A model generated the notes under the pieces. It had not been told where the DNA came from. It searched no databases and saw only the letters and a list, made by a program, of their open reading frames with translations. Source: an uncultured Alphaproteobacteria bacterium (lineage in GTDB: Bacteria; Pseudomonadota; Alphaproteobacteria; Caulobacterales; Parvularculaceae). Taken from it: a DNA stretch of 19,576 nt. How positions within the stretch are numbered: position 1 is the first letter of the stretch; each line of letters starts with the position of its first letter. Made by a program: the position numbers and the translations under genes. The stretch is from NCBI GenBank assembly GCA_937895955.1, contig CALAZI010000048.1:1-19576 (forward strand). The letters are read 5' to 3'. Shown piece after piece: positions 1-8,411 of this stretch.

Positions 1-2
1 AT

Positions 3-248
3 CTTGGCTTTCCGTTGGAGGCGATCCGTGAACTGATCGCCCTCTCCAGAAATGAGAACCGGTCCTGCGCGGACGTTGATGAAATCGCGCGCCGTCACGC
101 CGAAGACGTCAGACAACGCATCAAGCGATTGAAATCGCTCGAACGCGAGCTCAATCGGATGATCAAGGAATGCAGCGTCGACAAAATTTCAGATTGCCGC
201 GTGATTGAAATTCTCTCCAATCACACGCTCTGTGCGCATGAGCATTAA
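3..248 (+). CDS. MerR-family metal-responsive regulator, C-terminal part (5' truncated by window edge)
   Basis: The reading frame is open from the left edge and ends in TAA at 246-248, so the helix-turn-helix part lies outside the window. The first residues read LGFPLEAIRELIALSRN, typical of the end of the MerR DNA-binding domain. A long dimerisation helix follows (about residues 25-55 of the fragment). The C-terminal metal loop has two Cys in a C-x7-C arrangement (ECSVDKISDCRVIEIL), the spacing of CueR-type Cu(I)/Ag(I) sensors. At the start of the helix there is a Cys (NRSCADV) where CueR has Ser and where ZntR/MerR have Cys, so the metal cannot be fixed from sequence. It converges on the Cus operon, whose promoter is 6.4 kb away, so its target is not evident here. 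Confidence 0.85.
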   Translation, partial: LGFPLEAIRELIALSRNENRSCADVDEIARRHAEDVRQRIKRLKSLERELNRMIKECSVDKISDCRVIEILSNHTLCAHEH

Positions 249-284
249 GGCGCGACCACAATCTTTTTGCTCGCCCAAACGAAT

Positions 285-3200
285 TTATTCGGCTGGCGCT
301 AAACCGCGCGGGAGCGACGACGCTTTTGATGAAGCTATCAACGCCCGTCGATTCCACAGAAAGTAAACCGCCGGGATGACGACAAGGGCGAGTACGGTCG
401 CGCTGACGATGCCGCCGATCATCGGGCCCGCGATGCGGCGCATGACTTCGCCGCCGGCGCCATGGCCGTACATGATGGGCAAAAGCCCCGCGAAGATGAC
501 CGCGAAGGTCATCATGATCGGCCGCAGACGCCGCAGCGCGCCCTTGGCGATGGCGTCAGCGAAATGCGCTTCATCGAGCGGCGCGCCTTCCTCTTTCGCA
601 ATCACATTCGCCGCCGCGACTTCCTGCTTCAGATACATGATCATCAACACGCCAATTTCGACGGCGACGCCGGCAAGCGCGATGAATCCGACAGCGACGG
701 CGACGGACATGTTGAAGCCAAGGAGAAACATCAGCCACAGTCCTCCGACGAGCGCGAAAGGCAAGGTGCCCAGAATAATCAGGACGTCAGCGACGTTCCT
801 GAAGTTCAGGAACAGGAGCAGCATGATGATAATGAGCATGCCCGGCCCCACATAGGCGAAGCGTTCCTTGGCGCGCTGCATATATTCGTACTGTCCGGAC
901 CAGGATATGGAATAGCCCGCCGGCAAGTCCACATTTTCAGCAACCACATTCCGGGCCTCCTCGACATAGGAGCCGATATCGCGACCGGTGATGTCCACAT
1001 AAATCCAGCCGTTAAGCCGTGCATTCTCGCTGCGGATGATCGCCGGGCCTTCATTGATGCGTATGTCGGCAATGCGGCCGAGCGGAATCTCCGCGCCCGA
1101 TGCGGTTACAATCGGCAACTCGCGCAGGCGCGCAGGCGAATCGCGCACGTCGCGCGGATATCTGAGGTTGATCGGATAGCGTTCAAGACCTTCGACGCTC
1201 TGGCCGATGGTCATGCCGCCGATCGCTGTGCGCACGATATCCTGGACATCGGCGATATTGAGACCGAAACGCGCCGCCGCTTCGCGGTTGATATCAACAT
1301 CGATAAACCGCCCGCCGGTTACGCGCTCTGCGTAAACAGACGCCGTGCCGTCGACGCCCTGCAACACATTTTCAATGTCGCGGCCAACCTCTGCAATCAC
1401 GTTAAGATCAGGTCCGGCGACCTTGACGCCAACCGGCGTCTTTATGCCGGTCGCCAGCATGTCGAGTCGGTTCTTGATCGGCATGATCCAGACATTGGTG
1501 AGGCTCGGTACATCGACCAGCGAATTCAATTCGGCTTTGAGCGAGTCCATAGTGACGCCGGGCCGCCATTCACTGCGCGGTTTTAATTGAATGGTCGTCT
1601 CGATCATCGGCAGTGGCGCCGGATCGGTCGCCGTCTCCGCCCTGCCCGCCTTGCCATAAACGGTCTCAACTTCGGGAATGGTCTTGATCAGCTTGTTCGT
1701 TTGCTGAACGACCTGGGCGACTTTTCCAGCGGAGATGCCTGGATAGGCGCTCGGCATGTAAAGAAGATCGCCCTCATCGAGATCGGGCATGAATTCGCCG
1801 CCGATGAAGCTCGCCGGAATCGCCATGCTCGCCATCAGCAAGGCGGCGGCGCCGATGGTCGCCCAAGGCCGACGCAAAGCCAGACCGATCACCGGCCGGT
1901 AGCCGCGCATGAGCAGAAGATTGACCGGGTTCTTGTGCTCCGGGGCAATGCGTCCCCGCACCAGCAACCCGATCAGCACCGGTACCAGCGTCACCGACAG
2001 GATCGTCGCCGCCGCCATGGCGTAGGTTTTTGTAAAAGCGAGCGGCGAGAACAATCGCCCTTCCTGCGCCTGCAGGGCGAAGATCGGCGTAAAGCTCAGC
2101 GTAATGATAAGAAGAGAGAAGAACAGCGGCGGTCCGACTTCGACGCAAGCATCGGCGATCAACCGCCAGCGGTCGGAACCCTTCATGTCGCTATCTTCTT
2201 CCAGCTTCTTATGCACGTTCTCGATCATCACAATAGTGGCGTCGACCATGGCGCCGACGGCGATGGCGATGCCGCCGAGCGACATGATGTTGGCGGTGAT
2301 GCCTTGCGCGTTCATGACGATAAACGCGGCGAGCACGCCCAAAGGCAGACTGATCACAACCACAAGCGCGGATCGCAAATGATAGAGAAACAGCGCGCAG
2401 ACCAGCGCCACAATGAGGAATTCTTCAAGCAGTTTGCCTTGCAACGTTTCGACAGCGCGTTCGATCAGCTTCGATCTGTCATAGGTCGTCACCAGTTCGA
2501 CGCCTTCCGGCAGGCCTGCCTTTAGAGTTTCGAGCTTCTTCTTAACGAGTTTGATCGTCGCTTCGGCGTTGCCGCCGGCGCGCATGATGATGACGCCGCC
2601 AACCGCCTCGCCCTCGCCGTTAAGTTCGCCGACGCCGCGGCGCAGCTCCGGCCCGAGCCGAATGTCCGCCACATCGCGCAGCAATATCGGCGTTCCCGCA
2701 TCGCTGACGCGCAACGGGATCCGCTGCAAATCTTCGATCGATTCCACATAGCCGCCGGCGCGGACGATATATTCCGCCTCCGCCATTTCGACAACGCGCC
2801 CGCCGGACTCCATATTGCCGCGTTCGATGGCGCGGCGGACCTCAGCTAATGGTATGCCGAAGGAACGCAACCGGTTCGGATCAACGACCACCTGATATTG
2901 CTTGACCATGCCGCCGATGGCGGCGACTTCCGAAACGCCTTCGACGGTCTGAAGCTCGTATTTCAGGAACCAGTCCTGCAGCGACCGCAGATCGGCAAGA
3001 TTATGCCGGCCGGTCTTGTCGATCAAAGCATATTGGTAGACCCAGCCGACGCCGGTGGCGTCCGGACCCAATGCAGGTTTCGCCGCATCGGGCAATTGCG
3101 GCGCGACCTGGCTTAAATATTCGAGAACGCGCGAGCGCGCCCAGTAAAGATCGGTTCCGTCTTCGAATATGATGTAGACGTAAGAATCGTTGAAGAAAGA

Positions 3201-3455
3201 ATAGCCGCGCACTGTTTTCGCGCCGGGCACGGCGAGCATCGCCGTCGCCAGCGGATAGGTGACTTGATCCTCGACGACCTGCGGCGCCTGTCCAGGATAG
3301 CTGGTCTTGATGATGACCTGCACGTCGGAGAGATCGGGGATCGCGTCGAGCGGCGTCGAACGCAACGAAATGACGCCGGCGACCGCGAGAAACAGCGCCC
3401 CGACAATGACAAGGAAACGGTTTTCTATCGAACCGCGGATGATTTGGGAGATCAT
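285..3455 (-). CDS. cusA: CusA-type heavy-metal RND efflux pump (Cu(I)/Ag(I))
   Basis: Inner-membrane proton-driven pump of the HME-RND family, 1056 residues, full length for CusA/CzcA. TM1 is at about residues 13-30, and the other helices lie in two blocks around residues 340-550 and 870-1045. The three methionines that bind Cu(I)/Ag(I) in E. coli CusA (M573, M623, M672) match M567 (LLYM), M617 (APLPM) and M666 (LDML) with constant offset. The proton-relay Asp is D405 (GAMVDATIVMIEN). These point to monovalent metal rather than CzcA-type Zn/Co/Cd. The ATG overlaps the stop of cusB as ATGA (3452-3455), with GGGAG upstream, so the two genes are translationally coupled. It should work as a trimer with the CusB and TolC-like proteins to expel periplasmic copper. 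It is the last gene of the operon. Confidence 0.96.
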   Translation of the reverse strand: MISQIIRGSIENRFLVIVGALFLAVAGVISLRSTPLDAIPDLSDVQVIIKTSYPGQAPQVVEDQVTYPLATAMLAVPGAKTVRGYSFFNDSYVYIIFEDGTDLYWARSRVLEYLSQVAPQLPDAAKPALGPDATGVGWVYQYALIDKTGRHNLADLRSLQDWFLKYELQTVEGVSEVAAIGGMVKQYQVVVDPNRLRSFGIPLAEVRRAIERGNMESGGRVVEMAEAEYIVRAGGYVESIEDLQRIPLRVSDAGTPILLRDVADIRLGPELRRGVGELNGEGEAVGGVIIMRAGGNAEATIKLVKKKLETLKAGLPEGVELVTTYDRSKLIERAVETLQGKLLEEFLIVALVCALFLYHLRSALVVVISLPLGVLAAFIVMNAQGITANIMSLGGIAIAVGAMVDATIVMIENVHKKLEEDSDMKGSDRWRLIADACVEVGPPLFFSLLIITLSFTPIFALQAQEGRLFSPLAFTKTYAMAAATILSVTLVPVLIGLLVRGRIAPEHKNPVNLLLMRGYRPVIGLALRRPWATIGAAALLMASMAIPASFIGGEFMPDLDEGDLLYMPSAYPGISAGKVAQVVQQTNKLIKTIPEVETVYGKAGRAETATDPAPLPMIETTIQLKPRSEWRPGVTMDSLKAELNSLVDVPSLTNVWIMPIKNRLDMLATGIKTPVGVKVAGPDLNVIAEVGRDIENVLQGVDGTASVYAERVTGGRFIDVDINREAAARFGLNIADVQDIVRTAIGGMTIGQSVEGLERYPINLRYPRDVRDSPARLRELPIVTASGAEIPLGRIADIRINEGPAIIRSENARLNGWIYVDITGRDIGSYVEEARNVVAENVDLPAGYSISWSGQYEYMQRAKERFAYVGPGMLIIIMLLLFLNFRNVADVLIILGTLPFALVGGLWLMFLLGFNMSVAVAVGFIALAGVAVEIGVLMIMYLKQEVAAANVIAKEEGAPLDEAHFADAIAKGALRRLRPIMMTFAVIFAGLLPIMYGHGAGGEVMRRIAGPMIGGIVSATVLALVVIPAVYFLWNRRALIASSKASSLPRGLAPAE

Positions 3456-4996
3456 TGTTCGTCTCCCGTCTCGGCGTCTTCCGGCATCGGTTCGAGCATG
3501 TCGAGTTCGTAGCCGGTCTCGGTCTCGCGAAACGCGAATCGCACGGGCGCGCCCACTTTGACGCTCATTAGATCAATTTTCGAAGAGGCCTTGAACGCCA
3601 TGACCATCGACGGCCAACCGATTTCGGGGACGGGTTTATGATCGATGGTGACGCTTTTGGCGTCCATATCGACGGAAACGACACGGCCTTCGGCGCCGAC
3701 AGCCTCACTCGTGTTCATGTCACCCGCCGACATATTCATGTCCGACATGGACATCCCGTCCATACCGATCGGCGCGTTCTCTTCTTCGGCGGGCGCCGCC
3801 ATGCGCAACAAACCTGAGTCCAGACTCGCCTCCGAGTCGATCAGGAACTGGCTTTCAACGACAACGCGTTCGCCAGCCGTGAGCCCCGCAAGGACTTCGA
3901 CTTTGCCGCCACTCTCCATGCCGGTTCTGACTTCCGCCGGGCGGAATCGTCCCTCGCCTAACGCGAGGATGACGCGATCGCCTTTGCTTGATCGAATGAC
4001 AGCCGATTGCGGAACGGTCAGCACGTTATGTTGGGGTTCAGCGCCGATAGCCACATTGGCGAACATATTCGGCCGCAAGCGGTCGCCGGGATTGGGAAAC
4101 CGCAAACGAACCTGCACCGTGCGCGTCATCATTTCGGCGGTCGGATAGACGTAGTCGACTTCGCCTTCCCATGTCTCGCCGGGAAACGCGGGCAAGGTCA
4201 TGACCGCGCGATCGCCGGCCGACACCCAGGCGGCCTCCGTGTCAAACACGTCCGCGATGATCCAGACATTCGAGAGGTCGGCGAGCCGCAGCGCCATGTC
4301 GCTGGGCTTCAGATACATGCCTTCGCGGGCGTTCAGCATGGTGACGACGCCCGATTGCGGCGCCTTCACTGAGACAAGGCGCATTTGTTTCCGAGTGCGC
4401 TTTAGTTCCGCGATCTGATCGGCGCTCATGCCGAGCGCGGTCAGCCGCTCGCTCGCCGCCACTGTCAATGGCACACGCCCGATCTTCAGCGCCTGGATGA
4501 ATTCCGATTGCGCCGCCACCAGGGCCGGCGCGTAGAGTTCGAACAGAACATCGCCGGCTTCGACTTTCTCACCGACCGATTCAACGTGCAGTTTTTCAAT
4601 CCAGCCTTCGGCGCGAACGTGAATGTCGGAGCGAGCTTCCTCGTCGATCGTGATCGAGCCGACTGTATTGATGTCGCGCGCCATATCCTCGCGCATGACA
4701 TCCTCCGTCTTGACGCCGATATTCTGAACGACGGCAGCGTTTATTTTCAGGGACGGTTCTCCGCCGCCGTTTTCTTCGCCTTCGTAGACAGGAATAAGAT
4801 CCATCCCCATCGGCGACTTGCCGGGTTCATCGCGCCGGTAGTTCGGGTCCATCGGCGCGACCCAATAGGCGATCTTGCGTTCGCCGCCGTCCGCCATATC
4901 CATTGATGAATGGCCGCCGCCTTGCCGCAACAGAAAGAATGCACCTGATGCGCCGATTACGAGCAATAAAATAATGATCATGCGAGATTTGGTCAT
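3452..4996 (-). CDS. cusB: CusB-type periplasmic adaptor with fused C-terminal CusF domain
   Basis: Membrane-fusion subunit joining CusA to the outer-membrane channel. The chosen ATG (4996) overlaps the stop of the upstream gene as ATGA and has AGGAG 8 bases before it; an in-frame start 12 codons upstream lacks this support. The product is 514 residues. In order: an N-terminal membrane/signal segment (5-23), a heavy-metal-binding-domain-like stretch (43-71) whose usual cysteines are replaced (APMDPNY, SPMGMDL), biotinyl-lipoyl and beta-barrel adaptor domains (about 110-395), a Met-rich linker (411-427, GMDGMSMSDMNMSAGDM), and a CusF domain (about 435-505). The last has H453, W461, M464 and M466, the same spacing as Cu(I) ligands H36/W44/M47/M49 of E. 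coli CusF. The fusion puts the metallochaperone on the pump adaptor itself. Confidence 0.95.
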   Translation of the reverse strand: MTKSRMIIILLLVIGASGAFFLLRQGGGHSSMDMADGGERKIAYWVAPMDPNYRRDEPGKSPMGMDLIPVYEGEENGGGEPSLKINAAVVQNIGVKTEDVMREDMARDINTVGSITIDEEARSDIHVRAEGWIEKLHVESVGEKVEAGDVLFELYAPALVAAQSEFIQALKIGRVPLTVAASERLTALGMSADQIAELKRTRKQMRLVSVKAPQSGVVTMLNAREGMYLKPSDMALRLADLSNVWIIADVFDTEAAWVSAGDRAVMTLPAFPGETWEGEVDYVYPTAEMMTRTVQVRLRFPNPGDRLRPNMFANVAIGAEPQHNVLTVPQSAVIRSSKGDRVILALGEGRFRPAEVRTGMESGGKVEVLAGLTAGERVVVESQFLIDSEASLDSGLLRMAAPAEEENAPIGMDGMSMSDMNMSAGDMNTSEAVGAEGRVVSVDMDAKSVTIDHKPVPEIGWPSMVMAFKASSKIDLMSVKVGAPVRFAFRETETGYELDMLEPMPEDAETGDEQ

Positions 4997-6237
4997 TGGT
5001 CGTCTCCTGCAAGATAGGTAAGCCGCGCCCACGCCTTGGCGCGTTCGACACGCAGTTCGAGGCGTTTCAGCTCCGCATCGAGTTCGGCGAGTTGGCTGCG
5101 GATAAGTTCGGGAAAGTCTGTAAGTCCGCCGCCATAGGCGGAAACGGAAGCATCGGCTGTTTCATTGGCGCGCTTGATGACGGCGTCATCATATAGAGCG
5201 ACACGCCGGTCCAGTTGCGTCCAGTCGGCGTAAGCGCGAACAAGATCGCGCCTCAGATCGAGCAATGTCGTCGCACGATCGAGTTCCGCGGCTGACTTGT
5301 CCTTCCGGGCCGCCGACAAGGCGCGGTCCTGACGCTTGCCCGTGAATAACGGGATCGTCAGACTGACCCCGACGCTGGCGAAATCGGGCCGGTCGGCGCC
5401 GCGGGCGCCGTATCCGCCTTCGATCGCCCAGGCCGGTTTGTAGGCTTGCTTCGCGAGTTCAACATCGGTTTCTTCGACGCCGATCATGGCGTCGCTCACT
5501 CGCACCACGGGATGACGAACGAGACGAGCTTCGATTTCTTCCACGGTTCCGGGCGACGTGAATGCCGGTAGATTATCCGGCGAAGGCCGCGAGGCATTCG
5601 CGCTGATAAATCGTGAAAGCTCTGCTTCGGCTGTGGCGCGTCGTTGCTGTAGCTCGGCGAGTTTGTCGTCCAAGAGCGACAGCTCAAGTTCGGCGCGCAG
5701 CACGTCCTGACTTGTCAGCTTGCCCTGCGCAAACGACGCGCTTAGCGCATCGATGAGCTCGCTGACCGCATTGCGACTCTCCTCAACAAGGGCCTGCGCG
5801 TTAGCTGCATGAAATTTATCCAGCCAGGCGAGCCGCACCGAGAACGCGACATTGCGAACCGTCGCCTCGCGGCGCATGCGTTCGATTTCCGCCTCGCCCT
5901 CGCGCTTTTCGCGGTTTAGCCGCAAGGTGCTCCCTCGCGGTATTTCCTGACGCAGACCCACCTGCGCTTGCGTCATGGGCTCCTGGCCGAATGCGAATGT
6001 GTCGGTTGGCACATTTGCGAGCGCAGTCCGCAAGGTGGGGTCCGGCAATTGCGAATCTGAAACGGCGCGATCTTCTTGCGCCGCCGCCCTTACCTCGAAC
6101 CGAGCGTAGGCCGGGTCTTCGGCGGTGACTGCGATCTCAACCGCTTCGCTCAATTCCAGCGGTTGACCGGCGGCGTGTGCATTCGCCAACGCCAGTCCAG
6201 CGATAGCCGCAGCCATCGCGCTAATAATCTTCAGCAT
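4993..6237 (-). CDS. TolC-family outer-membrane efflux protein (CusC-like)
   Basis: Outer-membrane channel subunit of the tripartite copper efflux system, 414 residues from the ATG at 6237. A TTG four codons upstream is also in frame but has no ribosome site; the ATG has GAG seven bases before it. There is a signal peptide (about residues 1-22, ending AHA|AGQ). Two repeats of long alpha-helical coiled coil rich in Glu/Arg/Ala (about 110-200 and 290-405) are typical of TolC. The fragment QEIPRGSTLRLNREKREGE is characteristic of CusC/CzcC-like proteins. No lipobox Cys is present, so unlike E. coli CusC it is probably not a lipoprotein. The gene follows the small secreted protein by 92 bases and is coupled to cusB by the ATGA overlap. 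cusC is the functional analogue, but sequence similarity in this family is low. Confidence 0.9.
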   Translation of the reverse strand: MLKIISAMAAAIAGLALANAHAAGQPLELSEAVEIAVTAEDPAYARFEVRAAAQEDRAVSDSQLPDPTLRTALANVPTDTFAFGQEPMTQAQVGLRQEIPRGSTLRLNREKREGEAEIERMRREATVRNVAFSVRLAWLDKFHAANAQALVEESRNAVSELIDALSASFAQGKLTSQDVLRAELELSLLDDKLAELQQRRATAEAELSRFISANASRPSPDNLPAFTSPGTVEEIEARLVRHPVVRVSDAMIGVEETDVELAKQAYKPAWAIEGGYGARGADRPDFASVGVSLTIPLFTGKRQDRALSAARKDKSAAELDRATTLLDLRRDLVRAYADWTQLDRRVALYDDAVIKRANETADASVSAYGGGLTDFPELIRSQLAELDAELKRLELRVERAKAWARLTYLAGDDQ

Positions 6238-6329
6238 GATATTTCTCAAATCTGAGCACGTTCAACAAGCGCCCCGCGCCTCAAAGGCGTGGAAACGGTG
6301 ACGACGTCCGCACTAAATTGCGGGCATGC

Positions 6330-6692
6330 TCAGATTCGAGGAGGCGGCGGGTCTAAATGTGACGGTGTTGCAAGTCCCGGGTCAATTCGCGGGATTGCAT
6401 ATTGCACGAAGCGAAAAGCTGGTTCTTGATCTACCGAAACGGCGGGTACTGAATAAAAGCCCGGGCAGACAAGCGCGCAAGCGGCCAGACAGCCGGCGTC
6501 ATGTGATTGTTGCGGCGCGCCGTCCATATCCGCGCAATCGTTCGGAACCATGCCGGCCATTTTCACTGGCGCGTCATCTGACGATATTTGCGCCATCTCC
6601 ATATCGGAACCCATGGAGACGCAGGATGCGAGCGCCGCCGCCGGAGCGACAGCCATCGACAGCATCAGGGTTATGAACAGCAGTATCCGCAT
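6330..6692 (-). CDS. Small secreted Cys/Met-rich protein heading the cus operon
   Basis: No established family recognised; it resembles the small exported proteins often found first in proteobacterial copper operons. It is 120 residues from the ATG at 6692. A TTG twelve codons earlier falls inside the likely -35 box and is unlikely. Signal peptide: MRILLFITLMLSMAVAPAAALA. The mature part has a Met-rich stretch (residues 26-56), Cys at 24 and 53, and a C68-x3-C72-x3-C76 cluster followed by a Pro-rich tail. These could bind Cu(I), which is inference. There is no clear ribosome site, which fits the nearly leaderless promoter seen upstream. It lies 92 bases before the TolC-like gene on the same strand and is probably cotranscribed. 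Confidence 0.72.
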   Translation of the reverse strand: MRILLFITLMLSMAVAPAAALASCVSMGSDMEMAQISSDDAPVKMAGMVPNDCADMDGAPQQSHDAGCLAACALVCPGFYSVPAVSVDQEPAFRFVQYAIPRIDPGLATPSHLDPPPPRI

Positions 6693-6699
6693 TAGATTG

Positions 6700-6728
6700 A
6701 ATATTTGCCTGCTTAGACGGATTGTCAA
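6700..6728 (-). promoter_or_regulatory. Sigma70-like promoter for the cus operon, near-leaderless
   Basis: On the minus strand TTGACA (6728-6723) is followed after 17 bases by AATATT (6705-6700). The expected transcription start is at about 6693, one base before the ATG at 6692, so the mRNA would be essentially leaderless. The 17-base spacer contains no palindrome and is shorter than the 19-20 bases usual for MerR/CueR-activated promoters. Based on consensus matching only. Confidence 0.5.
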
Positions 6729-7026
6729 TCGGGCAAATAATGTATGTGCTGGCTGAATAAATTCTAAATAACCGTAAATCCTTGTGAAGCCTGCCTCGCA
6801 ACCCCAGGCGGAAAAGCCCGGTGTTCAAGTTGTGCGCCGCGTTCGGATTAGCAGACATGTTGGGCGCGATGGCAAAGCTCCCTGCCGATAGAAACGAGAA
6901 CTCTTCGCAACTGCGCTCACCCATATGTGAAATCCGAGCGAACAATGGATGGCCGCATGATCCGCCCGCCGCCTTAGGAATTCCATATTCCTCATTGAAA
7001 ATGTTGGTATCGGAAGCGAATTTTAT
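6729..7026. other. Intergenic region between cus operon and M23 lipoprotein gene
   Basis: About 300 bases between divergent genes. I see no convincing gene, palindromic copper operator or RNA structure here. A minus-strand open frame covers part of it but overlaps the promoter and start of the secreted-protein gene and has no family features. GGAAG at about 7011, ten bases upstream of the ATG at 7027, could serve as ribosome site for the lipoprotein gene. Confidence 0.5.
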
Positions 7027-7641
7027 ATGCCTGAATACTCGTTTAACATTTTTCGATTGACCGTGCTGGCGGCGTTTTCTTTGAGCGCATGCGTTACGGC
7101 CCCAGCTGGCGGCCCTCCAAACTCCGATGCGCCTATGTCCGCGGGCGGGTTCGCCTCAACGCTGCATCTCTGCAAAGGTGATCACATCGATAACGCGCCG
7201 CCGACAGATAGCGGGCGCCACATAATCAATTATCGCCCGTTCGCGAATGTTGCTGGCGTTTCGCTGGCGCGTGCGCCGGTTCGGCGCGCCTGTTTTTCAT
7301 CAGGGTTCGGCTTTCGCCACGATCGGCCGCGACGACATAACGGAATTGATCTGTCTACGGGCCACCCTCACTCAGTGTACGCTGCTGGCGACGGCGTCGT
7401 CGAAGAAATCCGAAACGCCGGCGGGTATGGCAAAATGATTCTAATACGCCATAACAGTCGTGTAAAAACCCGTTACGCTCATCTTTCAACTTTCGCCACT
7501 TCGATGCATGTCGGCCACGACGTTCGCCAAGGCGACGTTATCGGAAAAACGGGCAACACCGGAAATGCGGAGGCGGTCATTCTGCACTATGAAATCATTG
7601 TCGACGGCGAACCGCGAGACCCGATGGCGGCCGGATTCTGA
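7027..7641 (+). CDS. M23 (LytM-type) peptidase-like lipoprotein with altered active site
   Basis: A 204-residue envelope protein with a type II signal peptide (lipobox L19-S20-A21-C22) and an M23/LytM domain at about residues 90-200. M23 enzymes are zinc metallopeptidases that cut peptidoglycan cross-bridges or peptides. The zinc ligands are present: H104 and D108 (HNGID) and H187 (LHYE). The first catalytic His, H152 (RYAHL), is also there. The other catalytic His, first of the usual HLHFE motif, is Ile185 (VILHYE) in a gap-free match to the family consensus. It may therefore be inactive, acting as a regulator of other envelope enzymes, or weakly active. It stands alone between copper operons and converges on the PepSY gene 23 bases downstream. 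No link to copper is visible in the protein. Confidence 0.88.
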   Translation: MPEYSFNIFRLTVLAAFSLSACVTAPAGGPPNSDAPMSAGGFASTLHLCKGDHIDNAPPTDSGRHIINYRPFANVAGVSLARAPVRRACFSSGFGFRHDRPRRHNGIDLSTGHPHSVYAAGDGVVEEIRNAGGYGKMILIRHNSRVKTRYAHLSTFATSMHVGHDVRQGDVIGKTGNTGNAEAVILHYEIIVDGEPRDPMAAGF

Positions 7642-7664
7642 GTTTCGTCCAATCGATGATCTGA

Positions 7665-8402
7665 TCACGCGTCGGCGGGCGCGGCTTTTTTCCTGTTGCT
7701 CCTCCACAGGGCAAGGCTCCGTCGCATTTTGACGATCAGTAATATGAACCCCGACATCGAGACAAAAATCGCCATGCCCGCGGCGGTGATGAGCAACGGA
7801 TGATTGAAATCGGCGCCGTCGTCATAGTCCATGACATGGAGTTTCCAGAAAAAGTCGAACAGGCGCCACGTTTCAGAACGCCGCGCTGTGATCTCGCCGG
7901 TCGATGGATCGACATAAATTGTCGTTTTGTCGCCATCATCGAACTGAACGCGCCAGACGGGACCGGATTTGTTGTATTCTGTCGGCGGCGATTCAACATA
8001 TTCGGCAGATTGAATGTCAGCGCTGCCGCTAAAATCGCGCTCGGCGATCGCGCGCGCCGTTGATTCATCTATGGGCGATAAAATCGCGCCATTGCGGGCG
8101 TCAATAATTGCGAGCCCTTCATCTTGCCCCACTATTCGCCAAACAGGTTGACCCAACATCTCCCCGAGCATCGCTGATTTTATCGCGGATGCGTTGATTG
8201 CCGTGATCGCATCGCTGAGCGAAAGCAATCCTTCAACATCAAACGGCTCAACCTCGTGCTGCGCGACCTTGTGTTCGCCGCGCACGATTTCGATCGGAAT
8301 GGCGCTCATGACAAAACCGCCGGCGATCCAGAGGACGATCTGCAATCCGACAATCAACGCGATCCATTTGTGGACGCGTACTATCCACTTTTGAACGGTC
8401 AT
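7665..8402 (-). CDS. PepSY domain-containing membrane protein
   Basis: A 245-residue inner-membrane protein with an N-terminal helix (about 13-35) and a C-terminal helix (about 203-225). The periplasmic part between them contains a PepSY-like unit (about 148-175: WRVQFDDGDKTTIYVDPSTG, then E). The start, MTVQKWIVRVHKWIALIVGLQ, with Trp-x-x-x-x-His-Lys-Trp, is typical of PepSY-associated TM proteins found beside metal and siderophore uptake or reduction genes. Histidines close to the membrane (H11, H189, H201) could bind haem or metal; this is inference. It is the third gene of the csoR-DUF4198-PepSY set, 9 bases after the stop of the DUF4198 gene. No clear ribosome site is visible, suggesting coupling. 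The precise function is unknown. Confidence 0.85.
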   Translation of the reverse strand: MTVQKWIVRVHKWIALIVGLQIVLWIAGGFVMSAIPIEIVRGEHKVAQHEVEPFDVEGLLSLSDAITAINASAIKSAMLGEMLGQPVWRIVGQDEGLAIIDARNGAILSPIDESTARAIAERDFSGSADIQSAEYVESPPTEYNKSGPVWRVQFDDGDKTTIYVDPSTGEITARRSETWRLFDFFWKLHVMDYDDGADFNHPLLITAAGMAIFVSMSGFILLIVKMRRSLALWRSNRKKAAPADA

Positions 8403-8411
8403 GCTTTGCGC

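Noticed and set aside
462..2525. Long plus-strand open frames (374 and 312 codons) opposite cusA
   Set aside because: They lie antisense to a full-length, motif-complete cusA. Their products are low-complexity Asp/His/Arg/Gln mixtures without domains, as expected from GC-rich codon shadowing.
285..3455. CzcA (Zn/Co/Cd) identity for the RND pump
   Set aside because: All three CusA copper/silver methionines (M567, M617, M666) are present at the right spacing.
6574..6945. 123-codon minus-strand frame across the cus promoter
   Set aside because: It overlaps the -35/-10 boxes and the start of the secreted-protein gene in another frame and has no recognisable features.
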